Below are positions 42,250 through 54,186 of a stretch of 64,000 nucleotides of DNA, one piece after another. The notes under the pieces are model-generated. The model saw only the letters and a program-made list of their open reading frames with translations, had not been told where the DNA came from and searched no databases. Every line of letters starts with the position of its first letter. The stretch's first letter is position 1. The DNA is taken from NCBI GenBank assembly GCA_947650365.1, contig OX393555.1:17244512-17308511 (forward strand), given 5' to 3'. The translations under genes were made by a program, and so were the position numbers. This DNA comes from Chamaelirium japonicum (taxonomy: Eukaryota > Streptophyta > Magnoliopsida > Liliales > Melanthiaceae).

Positions 42250-43775
42250 GTCATCTCAAATGGCGTAAGATCAAAGATTCGACTCCTCGCACGAATAAGA
42301 AAGCTTGAAGGAGAAGGCCCGGAGTCGTTATCACCCCGACGTCTCCAACGATCTTCATCAACTCCAAAGACGCCACAAGCAAAGGCCGGAGAAGAAGATC
42401 GAAGCCGACAACACCCCGTCGACTTCTCGCACGAAGAAGAAAGCTTGGAGAAGAAGGCCCGTAGCCGGTGCTACCCCCACCGTCTTCATCAACAAAAATC
42501 GACGCTACAACCATCGTACGGAGATCGGTGCTACCCTGCCATTTTCATCAACAAAAGCCGATGCTACAACCGTCGTACGAAGATCGGTGCTACCCCCACC
42601 GTCTTCATCAATAAAAGCCGATGCTACAATCATCGCATGGAGATCTGTGCTACCCCCGTCGTCTTCACCAATAAAAGCCGACGCCACAACCATCGCACGA
42701 AGATCGGTGCTACACTCGCCGTCTTTAAAAGAAACATTCGACTCCGATCACGCCAAAGAAGCCCAGAGAAGAAGAGAAACAAAAGCCGACACTACAACCG
42801 TCGCAAGAAGATCGGTGCTACTTCCATCGTCTTCACCAACAAAAGCCGACGCCACGACCGTCGCATGGAGATCGATGCTACACCCGCCGTCTTCATCAAC
42901 AAAATCCAACACCACAACCGTCGCACGAAGATCAGTGCTACACCCACCGTTTTTAAAAGAAGCCTTCAACTCCGATCACACCGAAGAAGCCCAGAGGAGA
43001 AGAGAAGCCAAAGCCGACGCCACAACCGTCATTGCCGAAGTTCATCCCAAAAAGCCAGAAAAATAAAAAAGCCTTGGAGACGTAGTCATCGCCGTTCGAA
43101 AAGAAGATCAAGCCAACATCAAAGCAAAAGCCAACGCAAGAAGCCGAAGCAAAAGCACCGGTAAAGCCCACGCCAAAGCAACACACATGCCAAAGCCAAG
43201 CAACTATGACGGTCACGAGCAAAGCACCGCACATGCTAGCCGATACGACGCGAAGTCCGAAAAAACTAAAGCATCACAAGCCTCTACCCGTCTATGTTCA
43301 AGCGCAAGCGCCAAAGCAAAGCAAAAGCTAGAGCCACGCCAAAGCAAAGCCAAAGCCAAAGCCGACGCCAAAAGTACGATCGACATCACGAACTAACGAT
43401 CAAAGACGCTGAGATCTAGCCAGAGTCAAGGGAGACACGAAGATCAATGAACGAAACCAAAAGCCCTCTAGCCGAGAAAGCGTGAAGCACAGAAGGGACA
43501 AAAGCAAAGACGAAGACTCCTTAGCCTTTTAAAAAACCCTCACCCTTTAAAGATCTCTATCCTGGGCAACCCCTCCAGAGCTCTCGCACGAAGTAACATG
43601 GAGACGCAGATCAAAGAGACCCTCTAGAGGATCTCTCCCACAATCTCTTAATCAAATCTTCGCCGCACCTGGCTCACAACCCCGGAGTCCCCGGGTCCCG
43701 ACCTTGTAATCTCCGCGTGCTCGCAATAAAGACTACTCAAATATTTTTTCCACGTATATAGAGATCTCTCTCCTT
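42250..43775 (+). mobile_element. Inverted partial copy of the 13.2-16.3 kb LTR-like element
   Basis: Reverse complement of much of 13209-15000, ending with the same CCCGGGTCCCG and GCAATAAAGAC words and an AATAAA signal at 43725-43730. It holds at least six copies of a 60-bp unit (AAAAGCCGATGCTACAACCG then TCGCACGAAGATCGGTGCTA) at 42480-42720 and 42790-42960. The TG start and promoter part are absent, so it is a fragment. Open frames of up to 253 residues are carried by the repeat unit and are not credible genes. Confidence 0.75.
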
Positions 43776-43787
43776 CATGGCGGGTAC

Positions 43788-43905
43788 AGAGTTATGTATT
43801 CGACTGCAAGATGATTATCAATCTCTTCGAAGAGTGTCAGTTCTGTCACATCTATAGAGATCTAAACGGCTGCGCTGATTTACTGGCCAAAAAGATTCTT
43901 TAAGA
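43788..43905 (+). pseudogene. L1 LINE RNase H relic
   Basis: A plus-strand frame reads FDCKMIINLFEECQFCHIYR then DLNGCADLLAKKIL and a stop, the C-terminal end of the RNase H (RVT_3-like) domain of plant L1 ORF2, with the usual final N..AD.LAK motif. Upstream it is cut by the LTR fragment; downstream lies about 130 bases of possible LINE 3' end. Confidence 0.6.
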
Positions 43906-44043
43906 AATGATCTTTCTCTTCCTCTGCTATTACTGATTGTATTTTAACAGCTTACTATGCAGACTTAGAGAAGATTAACAATTGTAATGAGTTTTCTATT
44001 GATCGGAAAGGGGCGCCATGAATAGAACTCGTGTGGTTCCTAC

Positions 44044-44508
44044 TAGGGCTGGCAATTTCGGACCCGACACGACAGACCCGACACGACCCGACACGAAGTT
44101 AGCGGGTCTGGGTCAGGGCTAAACGGATTTGGGTCGTAAACGGGTCGACACGATAGACCCGTTTAATAAACGGGTCGGGTCCGGGTTTAGGGTCTGGACA
44201 CGGTAGACCCGGGAAGACCCGTTTAGTATTCAACGGGTCGTGTCGGGTCTACCCGCAATCCGATACTATAATATATAATACCAGCGGGTCTTTAGGGTCA
44301 GGTCGGGTCGAGTCGGATTGGGTCGGATCGGGTCAACTGAATAGTCCCGAGTGGTAAACGGGTCTTACTGGGTCTTATCGAGTCTACCCGTTTATTAGCG
44401 GGTCGGGTACGGGTTTAGGATCTAGACACGTTTAGTTAAACGGGTCGGGTCCGGGTCTGGGGGTTTTGGACACGACACGAAACTAGACACGACCCATTGC
44501 CACCCCTA
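44044..44508. mobile_element. hAT MITE whose right flank was split by a LINE
   Basis: Ends TAGGGCTGGCAAT and ATTGCCACCCCTA, same family as 17519-17982. Its left 8-bp duplication GTTCCTAC is at 44036-44043; the matching right copy is not at 44509 but at 51433-51440, after a 6.9 kb LINE. Together they show the MITE was there first. Confidence 0.92.
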
Positions 44509-44567
44509 GTTTTTTTTTTTTTTTGGTAAGTAGCTTACTAGAAAGAGTCAAAATATTACATCATTGT

Positions 44568-47500
44568 TTAACCAACCCAACGGGTGTAACGACATGTGCT
44601 ACAATCCTTCTGGGCAAGCCTCATAACTTCTAGAGGGAATTCGGACGTCCAGACTTTGGTAGCTCCAGTTATCCGTGCATATCCTGCGAGCCAATCAGCT
44701 ACGGAATTGCCTTCGCGGTAGATGTGAGATATCCGGACTCTGGCTGTAGACTGGAGCAGAAATTTGCAGTCGGCAATGAGGGTGGACGACACAGTATCTG
44801 AAGACACTTGAGATAGTACACTTTGAGAGTCTCTTTCGATCCACATTGTATGCCCGGGGAACGACGTAGTGGCTGCAACAAGTCCTTCCCATAATCCTCT
44901 TGTCTCCGCCACCTGCACAGAGTCTGTGGTTAGAGAGACAGCACCCGCGATGAGAAGGGTCCCCTTGTGATCACGGATAGCAAACCCCACGCCCGCCGCC
45001 TGACTCATATGATCCACTGGTCCATCAAAATTTAGTTTCAACTCCTGTAAAGTTGATGAAACCCATTGGACAGAGATCGCCTCCATCTGATGAGGGATGT
45101 TTTGATTATACAAATCTGCAGAAATAGAGTTAGCAGAGCAAAAAGAATCAAAATCTGCTATTATCGAATCAAAAGTAATATGGATTGCTGGATTTGTTAG
45201 TTCAAATAAAGCTTTGTTCCTGGCTTTCCATATGTGCCAAAGAGAATATCCAAGGAAGGCTTTGGCAATCTTGTTATACTCAGCACCCCGATCTTGAGTA
45301 TGGCTAAACAGACGGCCGAGCTCAGTGACAGAGGTGGGGATAGCTGTCATACGAATTTTGCTTCCAACATAACTCCATAGTTGACTAACGGGAGAGCACA
45401 GAAAAAACGCATGGTTTAAAGTCTCATCATTAACCAAACAACGGGGGCAAAGCGGAGAGACTGTCATCCCGATACGACAGAGGTACAAACGAACAGGAAG
45501 ACGCAGATGAAAAAACTTCCATAAAAGCATCCGAACACGGGGCCCCATCGGTGGCTAGCTTCCAAAGTGAACGCCAAATCCCAGGTATTAGTTCATTTGG
45601 TGCAGGTTCTTTTAAAAGAGAAAGGTGATAGACCGTGGCCACATTAAAACCTATCGTCTGCTGAGGCCCCCAGGTAATGGAGGACCGGGGTTGATTTCGG
45701 AGGATCGGTATGCTACGGATCAGAGGCACCCATTCCGATGGAAAGATTGCCTGAATATTTTCAATATGCCAACCTTGAGGGCCGAAGAGGTCAGAGATCG
45801 ACCAATATTGAGACGCTAGGCCACAGTTGTAGGAAAACACCATCCGGGAAAGAGGAATTGAGAAGCACCAAGGGATCATCCATAGGTTGAAGGATGCCCC
45901 CTCCCAGACCGGCTGTCGCATATGATACCGAACAACATCCAGACCCTCAGAGATAGCACGCCAGGCCCATGAGCATTTAGTGGGTCGTGGCCATTGCCAA
46001 GGATCCTCAGACACCTTATATTTGTCTTGCACAAAATACACCCAGGGGTTGTTATAGTTAGATAGAACCTGAAAAACTTTCTTCCCCATTAAGGCTTGTC
46101 AGAACAAGCGAATTTGTCTAAAGCCCAAACCCCCCTGTAACTTTGGGCGGCACACATCGGCCCATTTGACAAGGTGTAACCCATTTTTGGTGTCACTCTT
46201 GGCCCAAAGGAAATGCCTAAACTCCCGTTCCAGTTGGTCTAGAATGCGATGGGGAATCCAAACAGCACCCAACTGGAACACCGGAATGGATTGAAGAACT
46301 GATTGAAGCAAAGTGGCCCTGGCTGGAAAGGATAATAGATGAGCTTTCCAGCTATCAATACGTCTAGTAATACGACTAACCATCGGAGACAGGTCAGAGG
46401 CTTGGATCCGTCGACCTGATATACGTGTTCCCAGATAGGTATTGGGGCCAGAAATAACCGACATCCCTAGAGATGCTAGAAGAATGGGGCGAAGATTAAC
46501 TGCAACCCCTGCCCCGAAAAGCACCGCTGATTTTTGGAAGTTAACTTTTTGTCCCGAGAAACGACAATACTGACGGATGAGCTTCTGAAGAGAAGAAACA
46601 TTTGGGGGGGAAGCCTCGGCAAAAATTAAGCTATCATCAGCATAGGAAAGAACTCCAATGGAGCTAGCGTTAGGGGAGGAGCGAACACCTCACCACGTTC
46701 CACGTTGGATATTAACTTTGATATTACGAACCAGAACATCTGCACCCAAAATGAAAAGATATGGGGCCAAAGGGTCCCCCTGGCGAAGGCCACGGGTAGA
46801 GCTGAACCAAGACGTAGGGGAGCCATTAAGAAGGATGGAGAAAGATGGATTTTCGATACAACCTTTGATCCACTGGATCCAAATATGGTGAAACCCAATT
46901 TTTGACAAAACCTGATAGAGGAAATCCCAAGCCATCCGGTCATAAGCATTTGCCATATCGAGTTTAAGGGCTAGCAAATCTTTATCGCATGTGTCAACCT
47001 CCATAGAGTGGAGGGCTTCTTGGGCCAACAAAATATTATCGAAAATATTCCGGCCCTGGATAAAGGCGCATTGCTCCGGGGACACAAGCTTACCAATGAC
47101 TGACTTAAGACGGTTCACAAGAAGTTTGGATATAATCTTGTACAGGACCGTACAGAGACTGATTGGCCTGAATTGTTCTGACCGGCAGGCCTCAGACGTT
47201 TTAGGGATAAGAGTAACATAGGTGCACTTCCACGTGGCTGGCATATATCCTGTATTAAAAAAGGATTCGATTGCAGAACAAACCTCCGGCCCGACAATGC
47301 CCCAGTTTTTAGTGAAGAATTCTATCGAGTATCCATCTGGCCCTGGAGCTTTATTACGTGGGAGGGAGAAGCAGGTACTTCGTATTTCCTCCCTCGTAAC
47401 TGGGCTGATGAGAAACCGATTATCGGTAACCGTCACGAGAGTTGGAATTGCATCCAGAAGATCATCATTACCCCGAGGAGTGAAGGAGGTCCACTTGGCT

Positions 47501-48711
47501 TTGAAATGACGGAGGAGAACCTCTTCGATGGCTACCCGAGTCGTCTGGCGAACTCCAAATTCATCATCTAGAAAATGGATTCTATTACGTTTGCGACGCA
47601 CTTGGGTAGTCATATGAAAGAACTTAGTATTGGCATCACCCGCTTGCAGCCATTGTATGTGGGATTTTTGGCGCCATTTAAGTTCCTGGAGGTAAAGGAG
47701 ATTGGTGTACTGACATTACATGGACCGCAAGGTACCTACTTCGGAAGCATTCAGCGGTGTAGACTCCTCACGGGCCGTCCAAGACTGAATCTGAGAACAT
47801 AAGGAATCGATTTGTAAATCTAGATCACCTACATGAGTCTTGTTCCAGACACGAAGAGCATCTCTCAAGGAAACTAGGTTTCCACTCAGCCTAGAAAAAG
47901 GAGTTGTGGAGGGACCAGACCGCCAGGCAGACATGAAAAATCGATTCCAGTCCGGATGCTCCAGCCAAAAATTTTCAAAACGAAAAGGCCGGGGCCCCCG
48001 GAGAATAGGAGGATGTAAGGTAAGTAGAAGAGGACAATGGTCGGACACAACCCTTTCAAGATGAGAAATATTAGCCTCCGGAAATAAGCTGGCCCATTTA
48101 ATATTACAGAAACCTCTATCAAGACGCTCAAGGATGCGAGTTTCTGGGGCCTGGTTATTGCACCACGTATAAGCTGACCCAGAAAATTCCATGTCTATCA
48201 GACCATTAGACGCAATCGCCTGACGGAATTCATCAACAGCCGTATCAACATGAAAATCGGCTCCCCCTCGCTTATCTATGTCATGAAGCAAGATGTTAAA
48301 ATCGCCACAGATAAATAAGGGGAGGCCAAGGGAGTGCAGTCGGGTGATACAATTTCATATAGATCTTCGCTCCCTATAATCTGTGCTAGCCTAAACCCCA
48401 ACCAAGCACCAAGAAAACTGTTGATTGGAAAGGACACCCACCACCATTTGCCGATTCAAGGAGAAAAAGGTGGTCTCCCATCGAGTTCCGTGCCAGAAGA
48501 TAAGAATACCACCTGATCGGCCAATTGACTCAACACAAAAACAATGCCATCCCGAACCAAGGCGATGGGAAACCCAACTTGCCGAAGCTCGGCCAACATG
48601 AGTTTCAAAAAGGATAAGAACTTCTGGGTCATAGCAATTAATAAGCCTCTTGCAATGGGAGACACAGGTCAACCGCCTGGCTCCCCGACAGTTCCAGAAG
48701 ACAAAAGACAT
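44568..48711 (-). pseudogene. L1 ORF2: endonuclease, reverse transcriptase, zinc finger, RNase H
   Basis: From 48711: MSFVFWNCRG opens the APE-type endonuclease, with LFETHV, CGDFN and SDHCPLLL motifs. The RT (about 47.6-46.6 kb) has NKAPGPDGYS, FIQGRNIFDNI, LDMANAYDRMAW and YADDSLIFAE (catalytic YADD). A zf-RVT block at about 45.45 kb reads CPRCLVNDETLNHAFFLC. The RNase H has LNFDG, ETRGLWEGL, IERDSQS and GNSVADWLAG, keeping its four acidic positions. One frame carries the protein from 48711 to about 45550 with stops at 48391 (TAG), 48355 (TGA), 47716 (TAA), 46690 (TGA) and 46099 (TGA); the frame shifts near 45545-45560 and ends at 44568. The product would nick the target and copy LINE RNA into DNA. 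Confidence 0.93.
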
Positions 48712-48797
48712 GATCCAAAAATTAATGGTTAAAAAAAAAGGACCAGCCAAGAATTCGCCAACCAAAAACACAAGAAACAGAAAGGGAGACAGCGGAC

Positions 48798-50849
48798 TTA
48801 AACTTCCCGTTGGGATTCTTTACCCTCCAGTTGTTGGTCGGAGGATAACCCTTCCTTTCGCCTTTTGAGTGCTATCGCACGACGGGAAAGGGTGGGGTCG
48901 CGACATCCTTCATGGGTCTCACCCCCTGCGATTTGCTCCGAATCCTTCTGGTTCCCCTCTGTGGAGCAAGAGGTATCTCGTAGCACAGAGCAAACATGGT
49001 CGCACACTTCAGAGTGGGTCCTCAACCCCTCTGTAACAACAGCCGGAAGTCGACTGGTAGAGGTGGATGGAGGTTTGCCAGGACCCTTTCGAACGTTACC
49101 GGGAGAAACCGCCCGTCGGAGGCCTGCAGCCTCATCTTTGACCGGACCCCCCGCCATCTGACTAGAGAACACCATAGGACCTTCCTTGATTAAAAACGTG
49201 CTACTGGAAGGGCCATTCTGACCCGGGTGGATGTCAAAAGGATTTGTGAGAGAAACTTCTGAAACACCTAATCCTAGGTCTACCAAAGTATCTGCAAGGG
49301 CGCCAGAGACAAAGTGGGATTTTGTTTGTGCACCGCCATGATCAGGGCCTCCATCATGTGGCTGAACCACATTAGGAACCCGGTGTCGAGGCGGGTGACC
49401 AAGAGAGCGCCGGCTATCGCAGTTTCTAGGGGACTTAGAACTCGAGGTACCGTTTGTGGTCGTAGAAACATCGTCCGCCCCCAAGGTGGGGCGCACTGCT
49501 CGAGGCTCAGAGGCAAGAGAGGACGCGGGCACCCGCACTTGTCTCGGAGTGGCTGGGGGTCGTTTGGAACTGGATGTGCCTCCAGTTGGTGTGACCGGGG
49601 CTCTAACCCGACCCTTCCGTTTACCGGAGCGGACATCCTGCCACCCATCGGAGGTGGCCGGAGCAGACACCGGAGACGGGCTCGACGAAGGTGAACTCTG
49701 AGGAGATAAGGGGACAGGTAAGGTGGGTTCATGAACATGAGGACCAGGGACTGGGGGGGAGTGCAACAGCGGATCCGGTAAGGTGAAACCTGGGTCACTA
49801 CGACCCGGATCTTTGGGGGATTGCTTCAAGGGGCAAAGGCCTGGAGCATGCCCTAAGGAGAGGCAAGATGAGCAGAAAGGCGGCACCCCTTCATAAATGA
49901 GAGATTGCCAGATCGATACTCCGTCATGACAATCTAGCCAGACTCCGGAGAGGAGCTCCTGGCCCAAAGAAATCTCCACACAAGCACGGGCAAACCTCCC
50001 CCTAACCATTTTACGGGTAAAGACATCGAGATCAATAGGAGTACCAGCAGCAGCAACTATAGAAAGGATGAGATGTGGCTTCCAGAATTCCGATGGAAGG
50101 TCAGGTAAACGAACCCAAACAATGGCCATGGTAATATCATCCACAGAAGCCCTGAACCCCGGTCTCCATCCTTCTAATGCCAAGGTTTGGCCATTAACAA
50201 TCCATGGTCCTCCAATCCGCACCTTGCGGAGATCTCGCTCGTTACCAAACCGAAAAATATATAGTCCTCGATTAAGGGGAAGAATATCGACTTCAGCCTC
50301 TGTGCTCCATTTCCTATGGAGCATCCGACCAAGAAAATCCGGCGACATACCTGGCCCGAGTAGCTTACCAATAAGGGTGAATTTCCAGTCTGCACGAGCC
50401 TCTTCCATCACGTCTTGAGGGATCTGGAGTCGCCCATCCACCGTTGGAAGCAGAGGCGGCAAGGTATCTGAAACCCCATGAGGACCATCCTCCCTGCCTC
50501 AACTTTGGAAAAGATCTGACCAACGAGGCTGAGGGGGAGGAGCCACCTGGGATCCAAGAGTTGCCGCCACTCCACCCAAGCCCGGACCTTCTGCAGTGTC
50601 CCTTCCGGTCCCCGGAGGAGAGGGATCTTGAAGGACTTCCTCAACGTCCATCCCGGATGATTTGCCAGGAGAGCCACCCACCTTAGCTGGACCCCCCAAC
50701 CCACCATCCAAGATCTGCCTCTCACCTGAAGGAGATGGGCCACCCAAGCCCTCCTCCACTCCGGCACCTTGCGCCGCCTGTCCGGTCAAGCCACCACCTG
50801 AACCCCCACCCTCACCCAGTTGAGGGGGGGAGTCGGAGTCGATATCCAT
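48798..50849 (-). pseudogene. L1 ORF1: DUF4283 and CCHC zinc knuckle protein
   Basis: The ATG at 50849 (MDIDSDSPPQ) opens a Gly/Pro-rich N-terminal part; the same frame passes one TGA at 50499-50501 and runs to the stop at 48798, about 683 codons. DUF4283 spans roughly residues 150-295 (LLGPGMSPDFLGRML, YIFRFGNERDLRKVRIGGPW, IVWVRLPDLPSEFW). A zinc knuckle CSSCLSLGHAPGLC lies near residue 330. The C-terminal half is Ser/Pro-rich and low complexity. ORF1 proteins of plant L1s bind element RNA. ORF2 begins about 90 bases downstream. Confidence 0.9.
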
Positions 50850-51423
50850 CGCCCCCTCACCGGCGGAGGGGGAGATCGCTCAGATCGCCCAAAAAACCCT
50901 AGATCTGCCCCAATGCCGGCTCTGCTCCGTCCGATTGCCCGCTCTGCTCCTCCGCCTTCAGAGCATCCCTCTGCTCCGCCCGCCGCCTTCAGAGCATCCC
51001 CAGGTCGCCTTCAGAGCTCCGCCGCTTCAGAGCTCCGCCTGCTCCATGGATTCCGGGAGTGAAGGCGGGATCTCCTCCGACGAGCTCGAGCCCCAGATTT
51101 GGGGAACGAAACCCTGCAGGTCGGGATCTCCTCCGACGAAACCCTAGGTCGGGGATCGCCTTCAGAGCTCCGCCGCTACCCGAGTCGCTTCAGAGCTCCG
51201 CCGCTACCCCCTTCTGCGAGGTCAGGAAACCTTTCTTTTTATCTGTTGAGACATCATCTATCGGTAGTGAATAGTCGATTCATTGATGGCTAGAGAGTAA
51301 TTACGCATAGACCCCTTGAAGTTTGACCAATTATCACTTACACCACCTCATGTTTAAAACCCTACAAATGCCCCCTTATAAACTATACACATAGACCCCC
51401 TCTGGAGGGGTGCAAGTGCCACC
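50850..51423 (-). other. 5' UTR of the L1 LINE
   Basis: The first part is GC-rich with short repeats of CGCCTTCAGAGCTCCGCC on the plus strand (50,955-51,215). The outer 170 bases are AT-rich and hold words like ATAGACCCC and CACCACCTCATG. The boundary at 51423 is set by the target duplication, not by a known 5' motif. Confidence 0.7.
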
Positions 51424-51676
51424 CCACCCCTAGTTCCTACCACAAAAAAAACTGGTGCAACTAGGTAATTCACAACTCGTCCATCGTCTCTTCCCGAAAT
51501 GCCCCCGGCCTCGCCCAGTGTGCCACTGTGGCGACCGTGCCTGCCATCTGTTTTCTCTCTCCTCTCCTCTCTCTCTCTCTCTCTCTCTCACTGACTCCGT
51601 CTCCAACTCTTCAATCCTATAAATCTCCCCCAGTTTCTTCCCTGTCTTTGTCACATGAAGTGAGCGAGAGGAGACG

Positions 51677-51820
51677 ATGATGGGCTTCCCATTGATCCAG
51701 CTGGCGATGGACTTGATGGTGGCCGGGATTTCTCTGATGCTGGTGCTGGGGTTCTTCGTCCTCGTCGCCACAATCCTCTGCTCCGCCGCCTTCATCCACA
51801 ACTCCAAGGTTGCCTCCTAG
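51677..51820 (+). CDS. Possible small single-pass membrane protein, 47 residues
   Basis: Two adjacent ATGs (51677 and 51680) open a short frame that ends at TAG 51818-51820. The peptide starts MMGFPLIQLAMDLMVAGIS and continues LMLVLGFFVLVATILCSAAF, a strong hydrophobic span at about residues 14-40, then a polar tail HNSKVAS. A CT-rich leader lies 60-120 bases upstream, as in plant Pol II promoters, and AGAAG|GTGTGC at 51839 could be a splice donor in the 3' UTR. I do not recognise the family. Its start lies only about 250 bases from the 5' end of the LINE, which points the other way. GC content is higher than its surroundings, which favours a real gene. Confidence 0.5.
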   Translation: MMGFPLIQLAMDLMVAGISLMLVLGFFVLVATILCSAAFIHNSKVAS

Positions 51821-51839
51821 AGACCAGAGACCCAGAAGG

Positions 51840-52279
51840 TGTGCGGCTCTCCACTCAACCTGTCTCATATGTTGTCGGGTTTTTTTTTTGCAAGTGATTT
51901 GGATCTGGGTTTTACGAAAGGAAGTCCAGAGGTTGGTATTAAGGAGAAATTAAATGAAATCTTGATTTTTTTGGGTTTTTCTTAAATTCTTGATGCTTTT
52001 GATTCTGGGTTGGTAGGAACTGAACCAATGGTGGTCATAATCATGCAATTTGCTGTGGCTTTCCTTTGGTTTAGAGGATGAAAATTTAGTCATGATCATA
52101 AACTGTTTGAGATAATTCTCATTCACTTCCCAAGAATTCATTTCCAAGAGACGACTCGATAACCAATTTGCCAACAACCTCGTCAATCCCCATGCTAAAC
52201 ATTGCAGATACGAGATGGTTGCCTTTCTAAATCTAGGACATACCCTAATTTGTTTCAAAAGATAGAGGTGATCGATCAT
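51840..52279. other. No gene seen; possibly intron or 3' flank
   Basis: AT-rich sequence downstream of the small membrane-protein ORF with no repeat or coding signal. Confidence 0.35.
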
Positions 52280-53870
52280 TTTCTTCGAGTTAATGCAACG
52301 ACGACTCTAATCTACTTGTCCGCGGAAGCCCAACGGACCAATGCAAACGATACGGATTCGATGCAAACACAATACCGGAAAGATTCAACAAACAAACAAA
52401 ACACACAGAGACGATAAAAAAAAAACAAGATAGGAGACAGATTTTAGGTGGTTCGGACTTTAGCCTACGTCTACCGATGGTAGCAGGAGAATTCCACTAT
52501 CAAAATCAAAGAGAGTACAATTAGGATTCTTCAACCTCAAGCAAACCCATCACGACAGCTCTCCAATCTCAATGGTTTTTATACTCCTCAATTAACCCTA
52601 AACTTTTCCTTTATATAGTAAAAAGAGTCCCAAACTTGAAATAATTCAAAATCCTGAAACAAACAGACCGATTGGTCGGTATAGACATGCTAACCAGTCA
52701 AATTGGCTCGATCATAGGCCAAACAATCACGAGTAATTTCAATCGATCTAATGAAGAGTCAATTGGTCGTCCAGTAGACTCCGATTCGAGTACCCTGAAC
52801 CAATCGGTTGGCCTAAACATGTCGACCGGTTAGCCAGAGGATTTCTCTTGTTTCCTGGTTACATCCAAATTGATACAATAACTCCAATCTCTACTTTGGC
52901 GAGATCTGCAGGCTATTACTGGAGTCCAAACAAACTCTCTCTGCAAAGAAGCCATGCTACCGTCCATTGCACCCGAGGGCGCTCAAATGTGCAAAACATT
53001 GATCAAGTCCAAACAATGTTGGTACTCGACCATAGTGGCTAGCTTCGTCAATAACTCAATATATCTATAGGATTATCTGTAGTCTCAATCTTCTGTAGGA
53101 GAATAATCTTCTCTTCTAGAATCTCTCGAACAAATAAGAACCAACGTCAATGTGCTTTGTGAGGGTATGATTAATCTGGTTTTTTGCCAGATAAATAGTA
53201 CTATGACTGTCACAATGGATCTGAACGTGCCTTTGAACAATCCCCAAGTCCCTAATCAGACTCTGTAGTAAAATGGCTTCCTTAATGGCCTCTGTCACCG
53301 CCATGTAATATACCTCAGTAGTAGATAGTGCAATTGTTTATTGTAAGGTCGACCTCCAACTCATCGGTCCTCTAGCAAGGGTAAAAACATACCCTGTAGT
53401 AGATTGACACTTATTCACACCTGCATAGTCCGAATCCATATAGCCAACCAATTGTTGACCAAGATGATCATTCCTCTCAAACTTCAAACCAGCATACAAG
53501 GTACCATTTATGTACCGCAAAATCTGCTTCGTTGCCTTCGAATGTCCTTTTCCCGGATCATACATATACCTGCTCATCATGCTGATAGGTTGTTAAATAT
53601 CAGGCCTAGTAAAGACCATCACATGCATCAAACTTCCAACCAAGCTAGCATATGAAACATGAGCCATAAACTCTCGCACCACATTAGTGCTAGGAGATAT
53701 TGATCCACTGAGCTAGAAGTGAGGGGCTAACGGTATGCCTACAAGTTTTGAGTTTTCATCCATACCAAAATACCATAGTATTTTCTCCAAATACTTCTTC
53801 TGAGACAAACAAACTGTGCCCTCGGTGAGGCCCCTACAATTACATCAGACTAAACAATCAATTTGAACAT
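52280..53870 (-). mobile_element. Ty1/copia fragment
   Basis: Minus-strand frames at 53116-53304 and 53338-53580 show copia RT-tail and RNase H motifs (PGKGHSKATKQILRYINGTL, YMDSDYAG, STTGYVFTL, IHCDSHSTIYLAKN, KHIDV). RT-related sequence reaches about 53.87 kb. To the left, 52.28-53.0 kb looks like 3' untranslated and LTR-type sequence (GTGGTTCGGACTTTAGCCTA). The element is truncated, lacks gag, protease and integrase, and has several breaks. No target duplication found. Confidence 0.8.
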
Positions 53871-54186
53871 CCACCACTACACCAAACAGTGGATTTTTTA
53901 ATCCCAGTTATAATAACTATAGTAAATCAAACAATTGTGGTTTCAAATAAAAAGGTGCATCACTTCATGAAGAGGGTTAGGAGAATAAATTAATCTGGTT
54001 GTGGCACCATGTATGATTGAAGGTTTTTTAAAAGCAGAGGATAATTATATTAAACTAATCTATTTCCTGCACTTTTAGTCTAGAAGATTATCCCACCAAA
54101 TCCCAAGCTAAACATACTTTAATCATTATTTCATTAGTATAATAGTCACTTTTGATTTTCTTTAATGATTCTTGTGCATTCTAGGA

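Larger units (their letters stand above)
44512..51423 (-). mobile_element. Full-length plant L1 LINE, about 6.9 kb
   Basis: The minus-strand element ends in a poly(A) tail (T run at 44510-44523) and is flanked by a 12-bp target duplication CCACCCCTAGTT (44500-44511 and 51424-51435), as made by target-primed reverse transcription. It carries a 5' UTR, ORF1 and ORF2 with all usual domains. ORF1 has one in-frame stop; ORF2 has five in-frame stops and one frameshift. It is therefore complete in extent but dead. The RNase H domain at the ORF2 C-terminus marks it as the plant L1 type. Confidence 0.95.

Noticed and set aside
42305-43164. Frames of 239 and 253 residues on the plus strand
   Set aside because: Both are carried by the 60-bp repeat unit in two registers; this is repeat DNA, not a gene.
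51300-51423. Separate MITE at the outer end of the LINE 5' UTR (ATAGACCCCTTGAAGTT words)
   Set aside because: No inverted repeat or own target duplication; the LINE duplication encloses it, so it is treated as LINE 5' UTR.
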